Positions 24,435-32,618 are shown, counted from the stretch's first letter. The stretch: DNA of 41,696 nt from Candidatus Arcticimaribacter sp. (GCA_011526285.1 WTJU01000078.1:1-41696); one strand, 5' to 3'. Program-made: numbers and translations. Notes: generated by a model not told the origin, from the letters alone.

Positions 24435-24804
24435 ATGAACAAAAATGTACTTATTTCAGGTATTGCAGGCACCATTGTCTACTACCTACTGGGCTGGTTA
24501 GTTTACGGATATTTATTTCCGGAAATGACCACGGGAGAAGAATCACCTCTTGGTATTTTTCTTGGTTGTTTATTCTACATGTTTATTTACGCAGTAATTT
24601 TTCCGCTGGGCACATGTAACCAACTTTAAAGCAGGCTTTAGAGGTGGTTTAACGCTAGGGCTACTCTATGCGCTAAGTTGGCATTCTTTCGCTTATAACG
24701 GAGATATTGCCTACGTTGATCTGTTAAAAGACGTTCTTGTGGGAGCACTAATGACCGCGATTGGTGCAGGTGCAATAGGATTTGTACACGGGAAAATTTC
24801 TTAG
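24435..24804 (+). pseudogene. Small membrane protein gene interrupted by a one-base frameshift
   Basis: From the ATG at 24435 the frame encodes MNKNVLISGIAGTIVYYLLG... through EESPLGIFLGCLFYMFIYAVIF and stops at 24629. From about 24603 the +1 frame continues protein-like to a TAG at 24804 (RWAHVTNFKAGFRGGL, LGLLYALSWHSFAYNGD, GALMTAIGAGAIGFVHGKIS). Removing one base from TTTTTCC near 24599-24604 joins the halves into a 122-residue protein with about four membrane helices, like small integral membrane proteins common in flavobacteria. It may be a real frameshift, a sequencing error or, less likely, programmed shifting. It lies between the groEL terminator and a bidirectional terminator. The function of the intact form is unknown. 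Confidence 0.75.
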
Positions 24805-24814
24805 CAGTAAAACG

Positions 24815-24841
24815 AAAAAGCGACCCTAGGGTCGCTTTTTT
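24815..24841. terminator. Bidirectional terminator
   Basis: AAAAAGCGACC-CTAG-GGTCGCTTTTT is a perfect 11-bp hairpin with A and T runs on both sides. It serves the plus-strand frameshifted gene and the minus-strand metal operon, whose last stop codon (24841-24843) lies at its edge. Confidence 0.9.
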
Positions 24842-25185
24842 TATTCTTCTTTTTTCTTGCGGTCATAAAGGCAGCACATCGGAAGGTTTTCATACACTTC
24901 GTCTGGTGCAGTTGCAAGGGGTGTATCGTGTCCTGCAGCTGCAATCGCTTGATGAACATTTTCTAAACTTACTTTATTGGCATCATACAGAATGGTGAAT
25001 TGATGGGTAGGAATATCCCATGATGCGATCTTAACTCCCTTAATCCCAAAGGCAGTTTTTTCAATACGTGCTTTACACATTCCACAAACGCCATTAACCT
25101 CAAAACTTGTCTTTTTAATGTCTTTCTTTTGGGCAAATAATGCCAACGGTGCTAGGGCAAAAAGCAAAAAAATAATCTTTCTCAT
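24841..25185 (-). CDS. Periplasmic heavy-metal-associated (HMA) domain protein
   Basis: A 114-residue exported protein with a signal peptide ending LALFAQ (residue 19). The rest is a single HMA/CopZ-like ferredoxin fold, with the metal motif VCGMCKARIEK (Cys34, Cys37) and IKGVKIASWDIPTHQFTILYD. A C-terminal NLPMCCLYDRKK adds a second pair of cysteines, conserved in similar Bacteroidota proteins as I recall. It probably binds Cu(I) or another soft metal in the periplasm and exchanges it with the TonB receptor encoded just upstream (6-nt gap). It is the last gene of the four-gene metal operon. Confidence 0.9.
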   Translation of the reverse strand: MRKIIFLLFALAPLALFAQKKDIKKTSFEVNGVCGMCKARIEKTAFGIKGVKIASWDIPTHQFTILYDANKVSLENVHQAIAAAGHDTPLATAPDEVYENLPMCCLYDRKKKEE

Positions 25186-25191
25186 ATTTAT

Positions 25192-27420
25192 TTATTTTAA
25201 TTTTAAACGTAATCCAGCATAAATCATACGACCAAAGACTGGAGCATATACCAAGCTTGCATCAAAATCTCGACCAAAAGGTCGATCAACCCCAATAATA
25301 GGATTGTTTTGCTGAACTTTTGTTAAGTTTTCTCCCCCTAAATATACTTCAAAACGCGGAGAAAACACCCGACTAATTTGTGCGTTCCAAAGGCCATAGG
25401 CTCCTGCCATTGCAGCAAGGCCATCTCTTGGGTTTTCTGGTAGTCGTTGACTGCCAACAAAGTGATAGGTAGCATCAAAACGCCAACCCTTTCCTTCTTC
25501 AGTAACGTTATTGTATTCTGCATTTGCAAAAAATCGATTTTCAGGCTGAAGGGGTCGTTGTTGCAATCCGTTGGTAAACGTAGTTTTCACCTGATAGTTT
25601 TTATAGGCAAAGCGGAAGGCTGTGTTTTCAAAAGGAGCATAATCTAGAGACAGTTGGAAACTGTTGGCAAAACTTTCCCCCTCTAAATTATAAAAGCGAA
25701 TAAAACGCGCTGTTTCCCAATCCACAACCACTTGGTCTTGAAACTGTGTCCGGTAATAATCTACCGTAAGGTCACCTTGTTTATTAAACAAGCTAAAGCC
25801 TTGCTGAAAACTCCCTCCGTAGTTCCATGCTTTTTCAGGTCGAAGACCATAAATGCTTCCCCCATTGGTTTGTAAATCTATGCTTCTATTCGTAGCAAAG
25901 AGGGATTGATTTTCAGCAAAGATATTTGCTGCTTTTCGCCCTTGCCCAACAGAAAAACGCAACGCGGCTCTTTCCCAGGGTGTATAACGCACGTGCAAAC
26001 GAGGCGTCACAAAAGTTCCTAGGTTATTGTGGTTGTCAATTCGAAGCCCTGCAACAATATTCCACTGTGCTAAACTGTCAAAAGTATATTCAAAAAAAGC
26101 GCCAAGAACACGATCTGTCCGTTCAAAGTAGGTATTGTCTACTAACTCTTGGTAGTGATCCCACCCTAAATTAATCCCCGTTTTGAATTTATGGCGTGTG
26201 TTTCCCAAGATTGAATTAAACAACAGGTTTCCAAAAAAGCTATCGTGTACTATATTATACTGGCGTAACCCAAAATAAGCTTCTTGATCGTGACGGCTAT
26301 AGGCGGCTTGAAAACCGAAACTTTGATAGGTTAACAGAGGAAAAACATAGCCTGCTTTTACCGATGCATCTAAACGCTTCGTATTTATTTCGCTGCCCCA
26401 TAGCGAGGAACTACCCCGATCTGTTGCAGGGTTAAAGTCTGTTGAGCCGCTTTGCTTCTGATCATCTAAATAGCGAAGACTTGCAAAACTAACCCATCCT
26501 TTTTCTGCGTCAGTATATTGCCAACGGTTCAATAAATTCACTTGTTTTGACAATGGCAGGTCTAAGAAATTATCTTGGTTTTGGTCGGTAATCAAGTTGC
26601 GCTGGTTTCCGTGAACATAAATACCAGTGCTCCATTTTGGGCTTACCTTTTTATTCCAGTGAAAATTTGCTTCTTGTCTTCCGTTAATAGATGCAAAGAG
26701 ATTAACAAACAAAGGATCGTCTGAAAACGGTTTTTTTAACTCTGTATTTATTTGCCCAGCTATACTCTCAAAGCCATTGGTTACGCTACCCGCACCTTTG
26801 GTAATTTGAATACTTTCAATCCAAGTCCCCGGGGTATAGGTTAACCCATAAATTTGCGATGCTCCACGCACAGAGGGAATGTTTTCTTCTGTAATAAGGA
26901 GATACGGACTTGAGAGGCCAAGCATTTTAATTTGCTTTGTTCCTGTTAAGGCATCAGAAAAATTAACATCAATTGAAGGATTGGTCTCAAAACTCTCAGA
27001 CAAATTACAGCAAGCGGCCTTGAGGAGTTCCTCGCTGTTTACCTTTATCATGTTCTGAGCCTCAAAATAGGATTTTTGCATTGCCTTTCGGCGTTGCGTC
27101 AACTCAACTTCATTCAAGCGTTCACCCATATCTTCATTCATAAAATGGAAGATTTTTTTATCAGAACTTACTGTTAAAGTATCTGTTTTAAATCCTAGGT
27201 ACTTCAAAACCAATTGGTCTGTATTTGGAACACGGTCTAAGGTAAATGCTCCCTCTGCGTTTGAAACGGTTCCTTCTTGGGTGTCAAGCCAAAAAATAGC
27301 TACCCCTTCTAAAGGATAGGTCTCGTTGTTTTCTTGGACAAGAACTTGCCCATTAATAGCTGTTTGGGCTACCAAAGTGGTCGCCGAAATTAGGTTGAAT
27401 AATAAGAATAATTTTTTCAT
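25192..27420 (-). CDS. TonB-dependent receptor, probably for copper or another metal
   Basis: A 742-residue outer-membrane receptor. The signal peptide ends near LVAQ (about residue 19). Residues 20-105 form a carboxypeptidase-regulatory-like domain (INGQVLVQENNETYPLEGVAIFW). The plug follows with ELLKAACCNLSESFETNPSI, KQIKMLGLSSPYLLITEENIPSVRG and WIESIQITKGAGSVTNGFESIAG, and the rest is a 22-strand barrel ending in YAGLRLKLK. The adjacent Cys pair in the plug (AACCN) is unusual for TonB receptors and could touch a soft metal ligand. Neighbouring HMA and HYC_CC_PP genes point to metal uptake. It is preceded by a 52-nt gap holding a possible pseudoknot. No SusD partner, so not a polysaccharide receptor. 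Confidence 0.92.
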   Translation of the reverse strand: MKKLFLLFNLISATTLVAQTAINGQVLVQENNETYPLEGVAIFWLDTQEGTVSNAEGAFTLDRVPNTDQLVLKYLGFKTDTLTVSSDKKIFHFMNEDMGERLNEVELTQRRKAMQKSYFEAQNMIKVNSEELLKAACCNLSESFETNPSIDVNFSDALTGTKQIKMLGLSSPYLLITEENIPSVRGASQIYGLTYTPGTWIESIQITKGAGSVTNGFESIAGQINTELKKPFSDDPLFVNLFASINGRQEANFHWNKKVSPKWSTGIYVHGNQRNLITDQNQDNFLDLPLSKQVNLLNRWQYTDAEKGWVSFASLRYLDDQKQSGSTDFNPATDRGSSSLWGSEINTKRLDASVKAGYVFPLLTYQSFGFQAAYSRHDQEAYFGLRQYNIVHDSFFGNLLFNSILGNTRHKFKTGINLGWDHYQELVDNTYFERTDRVLGAFFEYTFDSLAQWNIVAGLRIDNHNNLGTFVTPRLHVRYTPWERAALRFSVGQGRKAANIFAENQSLFATNRSIDLQTNGGSIYGLRPEKAWNYGGSFQQGFSLFNKQGDLTVDYYRTQFQDQVVVDWETARFIRFYNLEGESFANSFQLSLDYAPFENTAFRFAYKNYQVKTTFTNGLQQRPLQPENRFFANAEYNNVTEEGKGWRFDATYHFVGSQRLPENPRDGLAAMAGAYGLWNAQISRVFSPRFEVYLGGENLTKVQQNNPIIGVDRPFGRDFDASLVYAPVFGRMIYAGLRLKLK

Positions 27421-27437
27421 TGTTTACGGTAAATAGA

Positions 27438-27478
27438 TGAATACTAGTGTGGGGCTAACTTTAGTATTCACATTAGCC
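27438..27478 (-). other. Possible H-type RNA pseudoknot between the HYC_CC_PP gene and the TonB receptor
   Basis: In the minus-strand RNA the order is GGCUAA (27478-27473), UGAAUACUA (27470-27462), UUAGCC (27458-27453), UAGUAUUCA (27446-27438). The first pairs with the third (6 bp) and the second with the fourth (9 bp), giving interlocked or mutually exclusive stems. The first arm includes the UAA stop of the upstream gene, and the last arm ends 17 nt before the receptor ATG. Either fold could couple receptor translation to passage of ribosomes through the upstream gene. Confidence 0.45.
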
Positions 27479-27871
27479 GTAAAAAATAAAGGAACAGTTG
27501 AGTTTGTACTGTTTTAATTTGGGAGGGGGGTTGTAAACAGAAAATACAAGCTGTTGGTTGGTATAAGACCACGAATTCGTGTCTTGAAACACAGGTTGTG
27601 TCAAGTTGGCTACTATGTGCCTATCTTCTTGATCAGGTTGCTTTTGATCTTCTGAGTTTTGTTCAACAACAAGGTCATCATCACAACAATGTTTAGCGGA
27701 AAAGCGAGGAAGTTCACTTGAACTTTTTTTCATTTCCATGCCACAATTCTCAGGCGAATAGGCCCAAGAAATAACAGCAACATGGCCTCCGCAGTAGTGT
27801 ACATTTAATGCTACACCAATCTTGCTATGCAAGAAAAGTAAAAGCAATAGAATGCTGCGAAGTTGTTTCAT
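27473..27871 (-). CDS. HYC_CC_PP family exported protein
   Basis: A 132-residue protein starting at an ATG at 27871 (a TTG at 27886 is in frame but less likely). After a signal peptide (QLRSILLLLLFLHSKIGVAL) come the three family marks: VHYCGG, KHCCDDD and NPPPKLK. Cys and His clusters imply metal binding in the periplasm or outer membrane; no experimental role is known to me. It lies 36 nt after the HMA-MauE gene and 52 nt before the TonB receptor, a neighbourhood seen in other Bacteroidota. The middle (EQNSEDQKQPDQEDRH) is hydrophilic and probably disordered. Confidence 0.85.
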   Translation of the reverse strand: MKQLRSILLLLLFLHSKIGVALNVHYCGGHVAVISWAYSPENCGMEMKKSSSELPRFSAKHCCDDDLVVEQNSEDQKQPDQEDRHIVANLTQPVFQDTNSWSYTNQQLVFSVYNPPPKLKQYKLNCSFIFYG

Positions 27872-27907
27872 TATGTTGATTTTCAATGCAAAAATACGAA
27901 TAAATCT

Positions 27908-28606
27908 TTACCCAAATAGCATGCCAAGTGCCATTAGCAACATTATGGTGTTCTCCACAAGAGTTGCCTCTGTCATGGGTAAATTTAATACGGTGCCCAA
28001 ACATGCGCACTGAATTGTATTTTTTTTCCTAAGCTGTTGTATTACCCCAAAAGTTGTGCTGCCCAAAATGAATAAGGTAACCCAAAGGGCAATTTCTAAC
28101 TGGAAAGACAACAAAAAGGCTAGACCAAGGGCAGTCTCAATGAAAGGATACAACCAGCCATAGAATGGAAAAACTTTAGTTATAGGATCGTATTGTCTAA
28201 ATGAACTTGGGAAACTGGTGTAATCTAAAAATTTAAAAAAACTGAAAACAATGTAAAACAGTCCCATAAAATATTGCATGAAAACTGCTAGCCCTTGAGA
28301 TTGAGCAAGGAGCAAGCTCCCAGCAATTACATAACCAAAAATGAGAAATAAAGGTTTTAATTGTTTCCACTTTGAGGGTTCATCAGCCCCTGCATTCTGT
28401 TCATCAAAAATGTTAACGGTATATTTTGACCCCAATACCTCCTCTAGAGCGACTGTGCTAAGAAGGTTCTCAGTTTCAAAATTCGCTGCAGCATCTTCTA
28501 AACTTACCGATACATTAGACACGCCCTGAATAGCTGCTAGCTTTTTTTCCACTCCTGCGCGGCAGTTTTGGCATGTCATGCCAAGAATTTGTACCCTTTG
28601 TTTCAT
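27908..28606 (-). CDS. HMA domain fused to MauE/DoxX-like membrane protein
   Basis: A 232-residue fusion. Residues 1-70 are an HMA domain with LGMTCQNCRAGVEK (Cys12, Cys15), here cytoplasmic because there is no signal peptide. Residues 85-232 form a four-helix MauE/DoxX-like membrane domain with a conserved QCACLGTVLNLPMT segment whose cysteines may form a redox or metal site. Such fusions are known in Bacteroidota beside metal TonB receptors, presumably moving Cu or a related metal, or electrons, across the inner membrane. It is the first gene of the operon. A near match to the -7 box (TATTTTTA at 28611-28618) lies only 4 nt before its ATG. Confidence 0.88.
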   Translation of the reverse strand: MKQRVQILGMTCQNCRAGVEKKLAAIQGVSNVSVSLEDAAANFETENLLSTVALEEVLGSKYTVNIFDEQNAGADEPSKWKQLKPLFLIFGYVIAGSLLLAQSQGLAVFMQYFMGLFYIVFSFFKFLDYTSFPSSFRQYDPITKVFPFYGWLYPFIETALGLAFLLSFQLEIALWVTLFILGSTTFGVIQQLRKKNTIQCACLGTVLNLPMTEATLVENTIMLLMALGMLFG

Positions 28607-28662
28607 ACTGTAAAAATAGAATCTTTTTTGTTAGGAAGTAGTGCATAAATAAATGGCATTCT

Positions 28663-28697
28663 AGCTTAATTAATAGCAGCTTAATTCATTATTTTTG
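28663..28697 (+). promoter_or_regulatory. -7 box with an upstream 9-bp direct repeat before the GAF/fRMsr gene
   Basis: TATTTTTG (28690-28697) matches TAnnTTTG exactly and ends 11 nt before the GTG start, so the leader would be very short. Two copies of AGCTTAATT (28663-28671 and 28678-28686) lie directly upstream with a 15-nt period, where a regulator could contact RNA polymerase. No TTTG is present in the -33 region. Confidence 0.45.
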
Positions 28698-28708
28698 AAA
28701 AAAAATTC

Positions 28709-29170
28709 GTGGTTAATTACACAAGCCTTTTAACGCATTGCCAAAACATTTTGGCTGAGCCATCAGAAGATCGTTACAACACTATGGAACGCATTTGCAG
28801 TTATTTGCAAAATGAGGTAAATCATTACGATTGGGTGGGGTTTTACATGGCAAATCACGAAAAGCAAACCCTACACCTCAAAGCGTTTGCGGGTATCCCT
28901 ACAGACCATGACGTAATTCCCTTTGGAAAAGGAATTTGTGGTCAGGTTGCAGTATCCCATGAAAATTTCTTGGTAGATGATGTTACAGCCCAAGACAACT
29001 ATATTGCTTGTGACATTCACGTAAAGTCTGAAATCGTTATTCCTCTTTTTGTCAATGGAGACAATGTTGGCCAAATAGATATCGATTCAAATAGCATAAA
29101 CGCTTTTTCTCAGGAAGACGCACAATTTCTTGAACAACTCAATGCGGCAATTGCCGAAAAACTATTTTAA
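28709..29170 (+). CDS. GAF-domain free methionine-R-sulfoxide reductase
   Basis: A 153-residue single GAF domain with the signature of fRMsr (E. coli YebR/MsrC): RICSYLQNEV, YDWVGFYMAN, FGKGICGQVAVS (Cys77) and YIACDIHVKSEIVIPL (Cys101). The enzyme reduces free methionine-R-sulfoxide. Cys101 matches the catalytic Cys118 of E. coli and Cys77 matches Cys94; the equivalent of Cys84 is not a Cys (near His67). The start is GTG at 28709; the first in-frame ATG is at residue 26, inside the conserved domain. It stands 11 nt before purH and is probably co-transcribed with it. Confident as fRMsr family; activity without the third Cys is an inference. Confidence 0.88.
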   Translation: MVNYTSLLTHCQNILAEPSEDRYNTMERICSYLQNEVNHYDWVGFYMANHEKQTLHLKAFAGIPTDHDVIPFGKGICGQVAVSHENFLVDDVTAQDNYIACDIHVKSEIVIPLFVNGDNVGQIDIDSNSINAFSQEDAQFLEQLNAAIAEKLF

Positions 29171-29181
29171 TTACAGCTTAA

Positions 29182-30717
29182 ATGAACACTTCATTAAAAA
29201 TCACTTCTGCACTTATTTCTGTTTTTGATAAAGAAGGCCTCGCCCCAATAGTTGAAGAACTCAACCGACAAGGAGTAACTATTTACTCAACAGGGGGAAC
29301 TGAAAAATTCATTCGCGATTTAGGCATTGAGGTAGTCGCAGTTGAAGACATCACCTCATACCCTTCTATTCTTGGAGGACGCGTTAAAACCCTGCACCCA
29401 AAAGTATTTGGAGGAATCCTTAACCGCCAAAACACAGCAGCTGACCAAGAAGAGTTAGCACAATATGAAATCCCTCAGATAGACTTGGTTATTGTTGACC
29501 TATATCCTTTTGAAAAAACTGTTGCCTCTGGTGCAAGCGAGCAAGATATCATCGAAAAAATTGATATCGGTGGGATTTCACTAATTCGAGCTGCTGCAAA
29601 AAACTTTGCTGATGTTTTGTGTGTGTCAGACAAAAACGACTATCAAGAAGTGTTGGACTTATTGGTTTCAACCCAAGGAGCCCCTTCGCGAGAAGACCGC
29701 AAACGCTTTGCTACCAAAGCCTTTCAAATTTCATCACATTATGACAGTGCTATTTTCAATTATTTTAATGCCGATACAAAAGCGTCTACTGCATTAAAAC
29801 TTAGCCAGCAAGAAGCAAAAACATTGCGTTATGGTGAAAATCCACACCAAGAGGGAACATTTTATGGGACGCTAAACGAGCTACTTGAACAAGTACACGG
29901 GAAAGAAGTTTCGTATAATAATCTCTTGGATATTGATGCTGCTGTGAATTTGATGTTAGAGTTTTATGAAGGCGCACCAACCTTTGCAATCTTAAAACAC
30001 AACAACGCTTGTGGCTTTGCCACAAGAGAAAAATTAGTAGATGCTTATGAAGCCGCTTTGGCGGGTGATCCTGTTTCTGCTTTTGGTGGGGTATTAATTG
30101 CCAACAAAACCATCGATTTTGCTACTGCAGAGAAGATCAATGATCTCTTTTGCGAAGTGGTTATCGCCCCTTCTTTTGATGCACAGGCCCTTGAACTACT
30201 AAAAAGCAAGAAAAACCGCATTTTACTCATTCAAAAAGAAGCAAAACTCGAAGATAAAACCATCCGTACATGTTTAAACGGTTACCTAGTTCAAGACCGA
30301 GACAATGTTACCGATAGTGAAGAACATTTATCAATCGCAACTGATATAGCGCCATCAAAAGAAGAAATTCAGGACCTGCTTTTTGCATCAAAGATTTGTA
30401 AACACACCAAATCCAATACCATTGTTTTAGTAAAAAACGGTCAACTACTTGCTTCTGGTACAGGACAAACCTCTCGTGTAGACGCCCTAAGACAAGCCAT
30501 TGAAAAAGCGAGTAGCTTTGGCTTTGACCTTAATGGAGCGGTCATGGCGAGTGATGCCTTCTTCCCATTCCCAGATTGTGTAGAAATAGCCTACACTGCA
30601 GGAGTCCGTTCTGTAATTCAACCCGGAGGGTCTATTAAAGATCAATTATCGATTGATTATTGCAATGCCCAAAAGATGTCAATGGTATTCACTGGAATCC
30701 GCCATTTTAAACATTAA
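29182..30717 (+). CDS. purH: Bifunctional AICAR transformylase/IMP cyclohydrolase PurH
   Basis: A 511-residue enzyme for the last two steps of IMP synthesis. The N-terminal MGS-like IMP cyclohydrolase domain has ALISVFDKEGLAPIVEELN, YSTGGT and GGRVKTLHPKVFGGIL. The AICAR transformylase domain has LRYGENPHQEG, FAILKHNNACGFA (catalytic Lys-His) and, near the end, FFPFPDCVEIAYTAGVRSVIQPGGS. Length is normal. It lies directly after the fRMsr gene and directly before the mre operon, with a candidate mre promoter in the 43-nt gap that follows. Confidence 0.97.
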   Translation: MNTSLKITSALISVFDKEGLAPIVEELNRQGVTIYSTGGTEKFIRDLGIEVVAVEDITSYPSILGGRVKTLHPKVFGGILNRQNTAADQEELAQYEIPQIDLVIVDLYPFEKTVASGASEQDIIEKIDIGGISLIRAAAKNFADVLCVSDKNDYQEVLDLLVSTQGAPSREDRKRFATKAFQISSHYDSAIFNYFNADTKASTALKLSQQEAKTLRYGENPHQEGTFYGTLNELLEQVHGKEVSYNNLLDIDAAVNLMLEFYEGAPTFAILKHNNACGFATREKLVDAYEAALAGDPVSAFGGVLIANKTIDFATAEKINDLFCEVVIAPSFDAQALELLKSKKNRILLIQKEAKLEDKTIRTCLNGYLVQDRDNVTDSEEHLSIATDIAPSKEEIQDLLFASKICKHTKSNTIVLVKNGQLLASGTGQTSRVDALRQAIEKASSFGFDLNGAVMASDAFFPFPDCVEIAYTAGVRSVIQPGGSIKDQLSIDYCNAQKMSMVFTGIRHFKH

Positions 30718-30724
30718 TTTTTAT

Positions 30725-30732
30725 TAACTTTG
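30725..30732 (+). promoter_or_regulatory. -7 box for the mreB operon
   Basis: TAACTTTG matches TAnnTTTG exactly, 28 nt before the mreB ATG, just after the purH stop. No TTTG is visible at the expected -33 position, so the promoter is plausible but not certain. Confidence 0.45.
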
Positions 30733-30760
30733 AGAAACGGCATTAATTACAGGGAATTAC

Positions 30761-31789
30761 ATGGGATTTTTTGATTTTCTAACTGAAGAAATCGCTATTG
30801 ATTTAGGCACAGCGAACACACTAATTATCCATAAAGATAAGGTAGTGGTAGACAGTCCTTCAATTGTGGCAATGGACCGATCAAGCAATAAAGTAATTGC
30901 GATTGGTCAAGAAGCCAGCATGATGCAAGGAAAAACCCATGAAAACATTAAAACCATTCGCCCGCTAAAAGACGGGGTAATTGCTGATTTTAATGCCTCG
31001 GAGCAAATGATTAGCATGCTCATTAAAAGTGTTCCTACGCTTAAACGACGTTTGGTAACCCCTTCACTTAAAATGGTGATTTGTATCCCATCTGGTATTA
31101 CTGAAGTAGAGATGCGCGCGGTTCGTGAATCGGCAGAACGAGTCAACGGGAAAGAGGTGTATTTGATTCATGAGCCCATGGCTGCTGCCATTGGAATAGG
31201 CATTGACATCAAACAACCCAAAGGAAACATGATTGTTGATATAGGTGGTGGAACCACAGAAATTGCTGTAATTGCTCTCTCGGGTATTGTTTGCGATAAG
31301 TCGGTTAAAATTGCAGGTGATGTTTTCACTAATGATATAGTGTATTACATGCGTCGTCAGCACAACCTCTATGTGGGTGAACGAACAGCAGAAAAAATAA
31401 AAATCAATATTGGCGCAGCACTTGAAGATTTAGAAAATCCACCAGAAGAAATGTCTGTTCAAGGGCGAGACTTACTAACGGGAAAACCCAAACAAGCTAT
31501 GGTTTCTCACCGAGAGGTGGCGCGTGCGTTAGACAAATCTATTTTGCGTATTGAAGATGCAATCATGGAAGCCCTCTCACAAACACCACCTGAATTAGCT
31601 GCTGATATTTACAACACAGGGATTTATCTTGCGGGTGGTGGTTCTATGCTGCGTGGCTTAGACAAACGTATATCACTAAAAACCGATTTGCCGGTTTATA
31701 TTGCAGAAGATCCTCTACAAGCTGTTGTGCGTGGTACAGGAATTGCCTTGAAAAATATTGATCGCTTTAGAACGATTTTGCTTAAATAG
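30761..31789 (+). CDS. mreB: Rod shape-determining actin homologue MreB
   Basis: A 342-residue actin-like ATPase. It starts MGFFDFLTEE, a short amphipathic membrane anchor, then phosphate-binding loop IDLGTANTLI (about residue 14), ICIPSGITEVEMRAVRESAE, HEPMAAAIG, and phosphate 2 DIGGGTTEIAV. GIYLAGGGSMLRGLD completes the nucleotide site. MreB filaments steer cell-wall elongation through MreC/MreD, RodA and PBP2, all encoded downstream. Length and order are standard. mreC starts 7 nt after its stop. Confidence 0.98.
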   Translation: MGFFDFLTEEIAIDLGTANTLIIHKDKVVVDSPSIVAMDRSSNKVIAIGQEASMMQGKTHENIKTIRPLKDGVIADFNASEQMISMLIKSVPTLKRRLVTPSLKMVICIPSGITEVEMRAVRESAERVNGKEVYLIHEPMAAAIGIGIDIKQPKGNMIVDIGGGTTEIAVIALSGIVCDKSVKIAGDVFTNDIVYYMRRQHNLYVGERTAEKIKINIGAALEDLENPPEEMSVQGRDLLTGKPKQAMVSHREVARALDKSILRIEDAIMEALSQTPPELAADIYNTGIYLAGGGSMLRGLDKRISLKTDLPVYIAEDPLQAVVRGTGIALKNIDRFRTILLK

Positions 31790-31796
31790 ATAGCTT

Positions 31797-32618
31797 ATGC
31801 AATGGGTTTTAAATGCCATCATTCGCTATAAGAACTTTTTGCTCTTCCTCTTTCTTTTTGCCCTAGGCCTTGCTTTTTCAAGTAGTCAAAGTGCCTATCA
31901 TAAAAGTAGACTTTCCAAAAGCAGTTTGTTTATTTCTGGTATAATTCATCAACCTTTTGATAATTTAAAAAATTACATGGATTTGGTGAATCAAAATGCG
32001 CTACTCTCCAAAGAAAACAATACACTCAAAAACCTTGTGCTAGAGAAATTTAATAAAGCTGAGATTTTGGCTTTGGAAGAAGAGAATCTAGCAGGGCCAA
32101 ACTATTGGTCGATTCCCGCTAAAATTATTAGAAATAGTTTCACCCAAGCGCGAAATATAATTCTCATTGATAAAGGTGAAAAAGATGGGATTATTCAAGA
32201 AATGGGAGTCATTGGCCCGCAGGGAATTGTTGGAATTGTGAATCAAACCAGTAATGGATATGCCAGTGTTTTGTCAATCTTAAATCAAGACATAAAAATA
32301 AATGCAAAGTTCAAAGGTTCTAATGTCTTTGGTTCAATGTACTGGACAGGGAAAGCACCTGATGAAATGGAATTGGCTGATGTGTCTGTTATCAATTCTG
32401 TTCAAGTTGGCGATACCTTGGTCACAGGCGGTATGTCTTCCTATTTCCCAGAGGGTATCGTTATTGGAACGGTAAAAACTGTTGAACGCCCTAATAACGG
32501 AGGGTATTATTCAATCAATGTAGGTTTGATTAATAACATGACAGACTTAAACTATGTCTATGTAATTGGCAATAAGAATAGAGAAGAAATTATTGAACTG
32601 TTAGAACGCACTCCATGA
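31797..32618 (+). CDS. mreC: Rod shape-determining protein MreC
   Basis: A 273-residue periplasmic scaffold with one N-terminal membrane helix (NFLLFLFLFALGLAFSSS), a coiled coil at about 55-95 (NQNALLSKENNTLKNLVLEKF) and a two-lobed beta domain (IPAKIIRNSFTQARNIILID, GPQGIVGIVNQTS, DTLVTGGMSSYFPEGIVIG). It activates the RodA/PBP2 pair and links it to MreB. Its TGA overlaps the ATG of mreD by four bases (ATGA), so the two are coupled. Length is normal for flavobacteria. Confidence 0.95.
   Translation: MQWVLNAIIRYKNFLLFLFLFALGLAFSSSQSAYHKSRLSKSSLFISGIIHQPFDNLKNYMDLVNQNALLSKENNTLKNLVLEKFNKAEILALEEENLAGPNYWSIPAKIIRNSFTQARNIILIDKGEKDGIIQEMGVIGPQGIVGIVNQTSNGYASVLSILNQDIKINAKFKGSNVFGSMYWTGKAPDEMELADVSVINSVQVGDTLVTGGMSSYFPEGIVIGTVKTVERPNNGGYYSINVGLINNMTDLNYVYVIGNKNREEIIELLERTP

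Noticed and set aside
24599-24630. Programmed +1 frameshifting in the small membrane protein gene
   Set aside because: No upstream Shine-Dalgarno-like stimulator, slippery stop context or downstream structure of a known type is seen; an indel is the simpler explanation.
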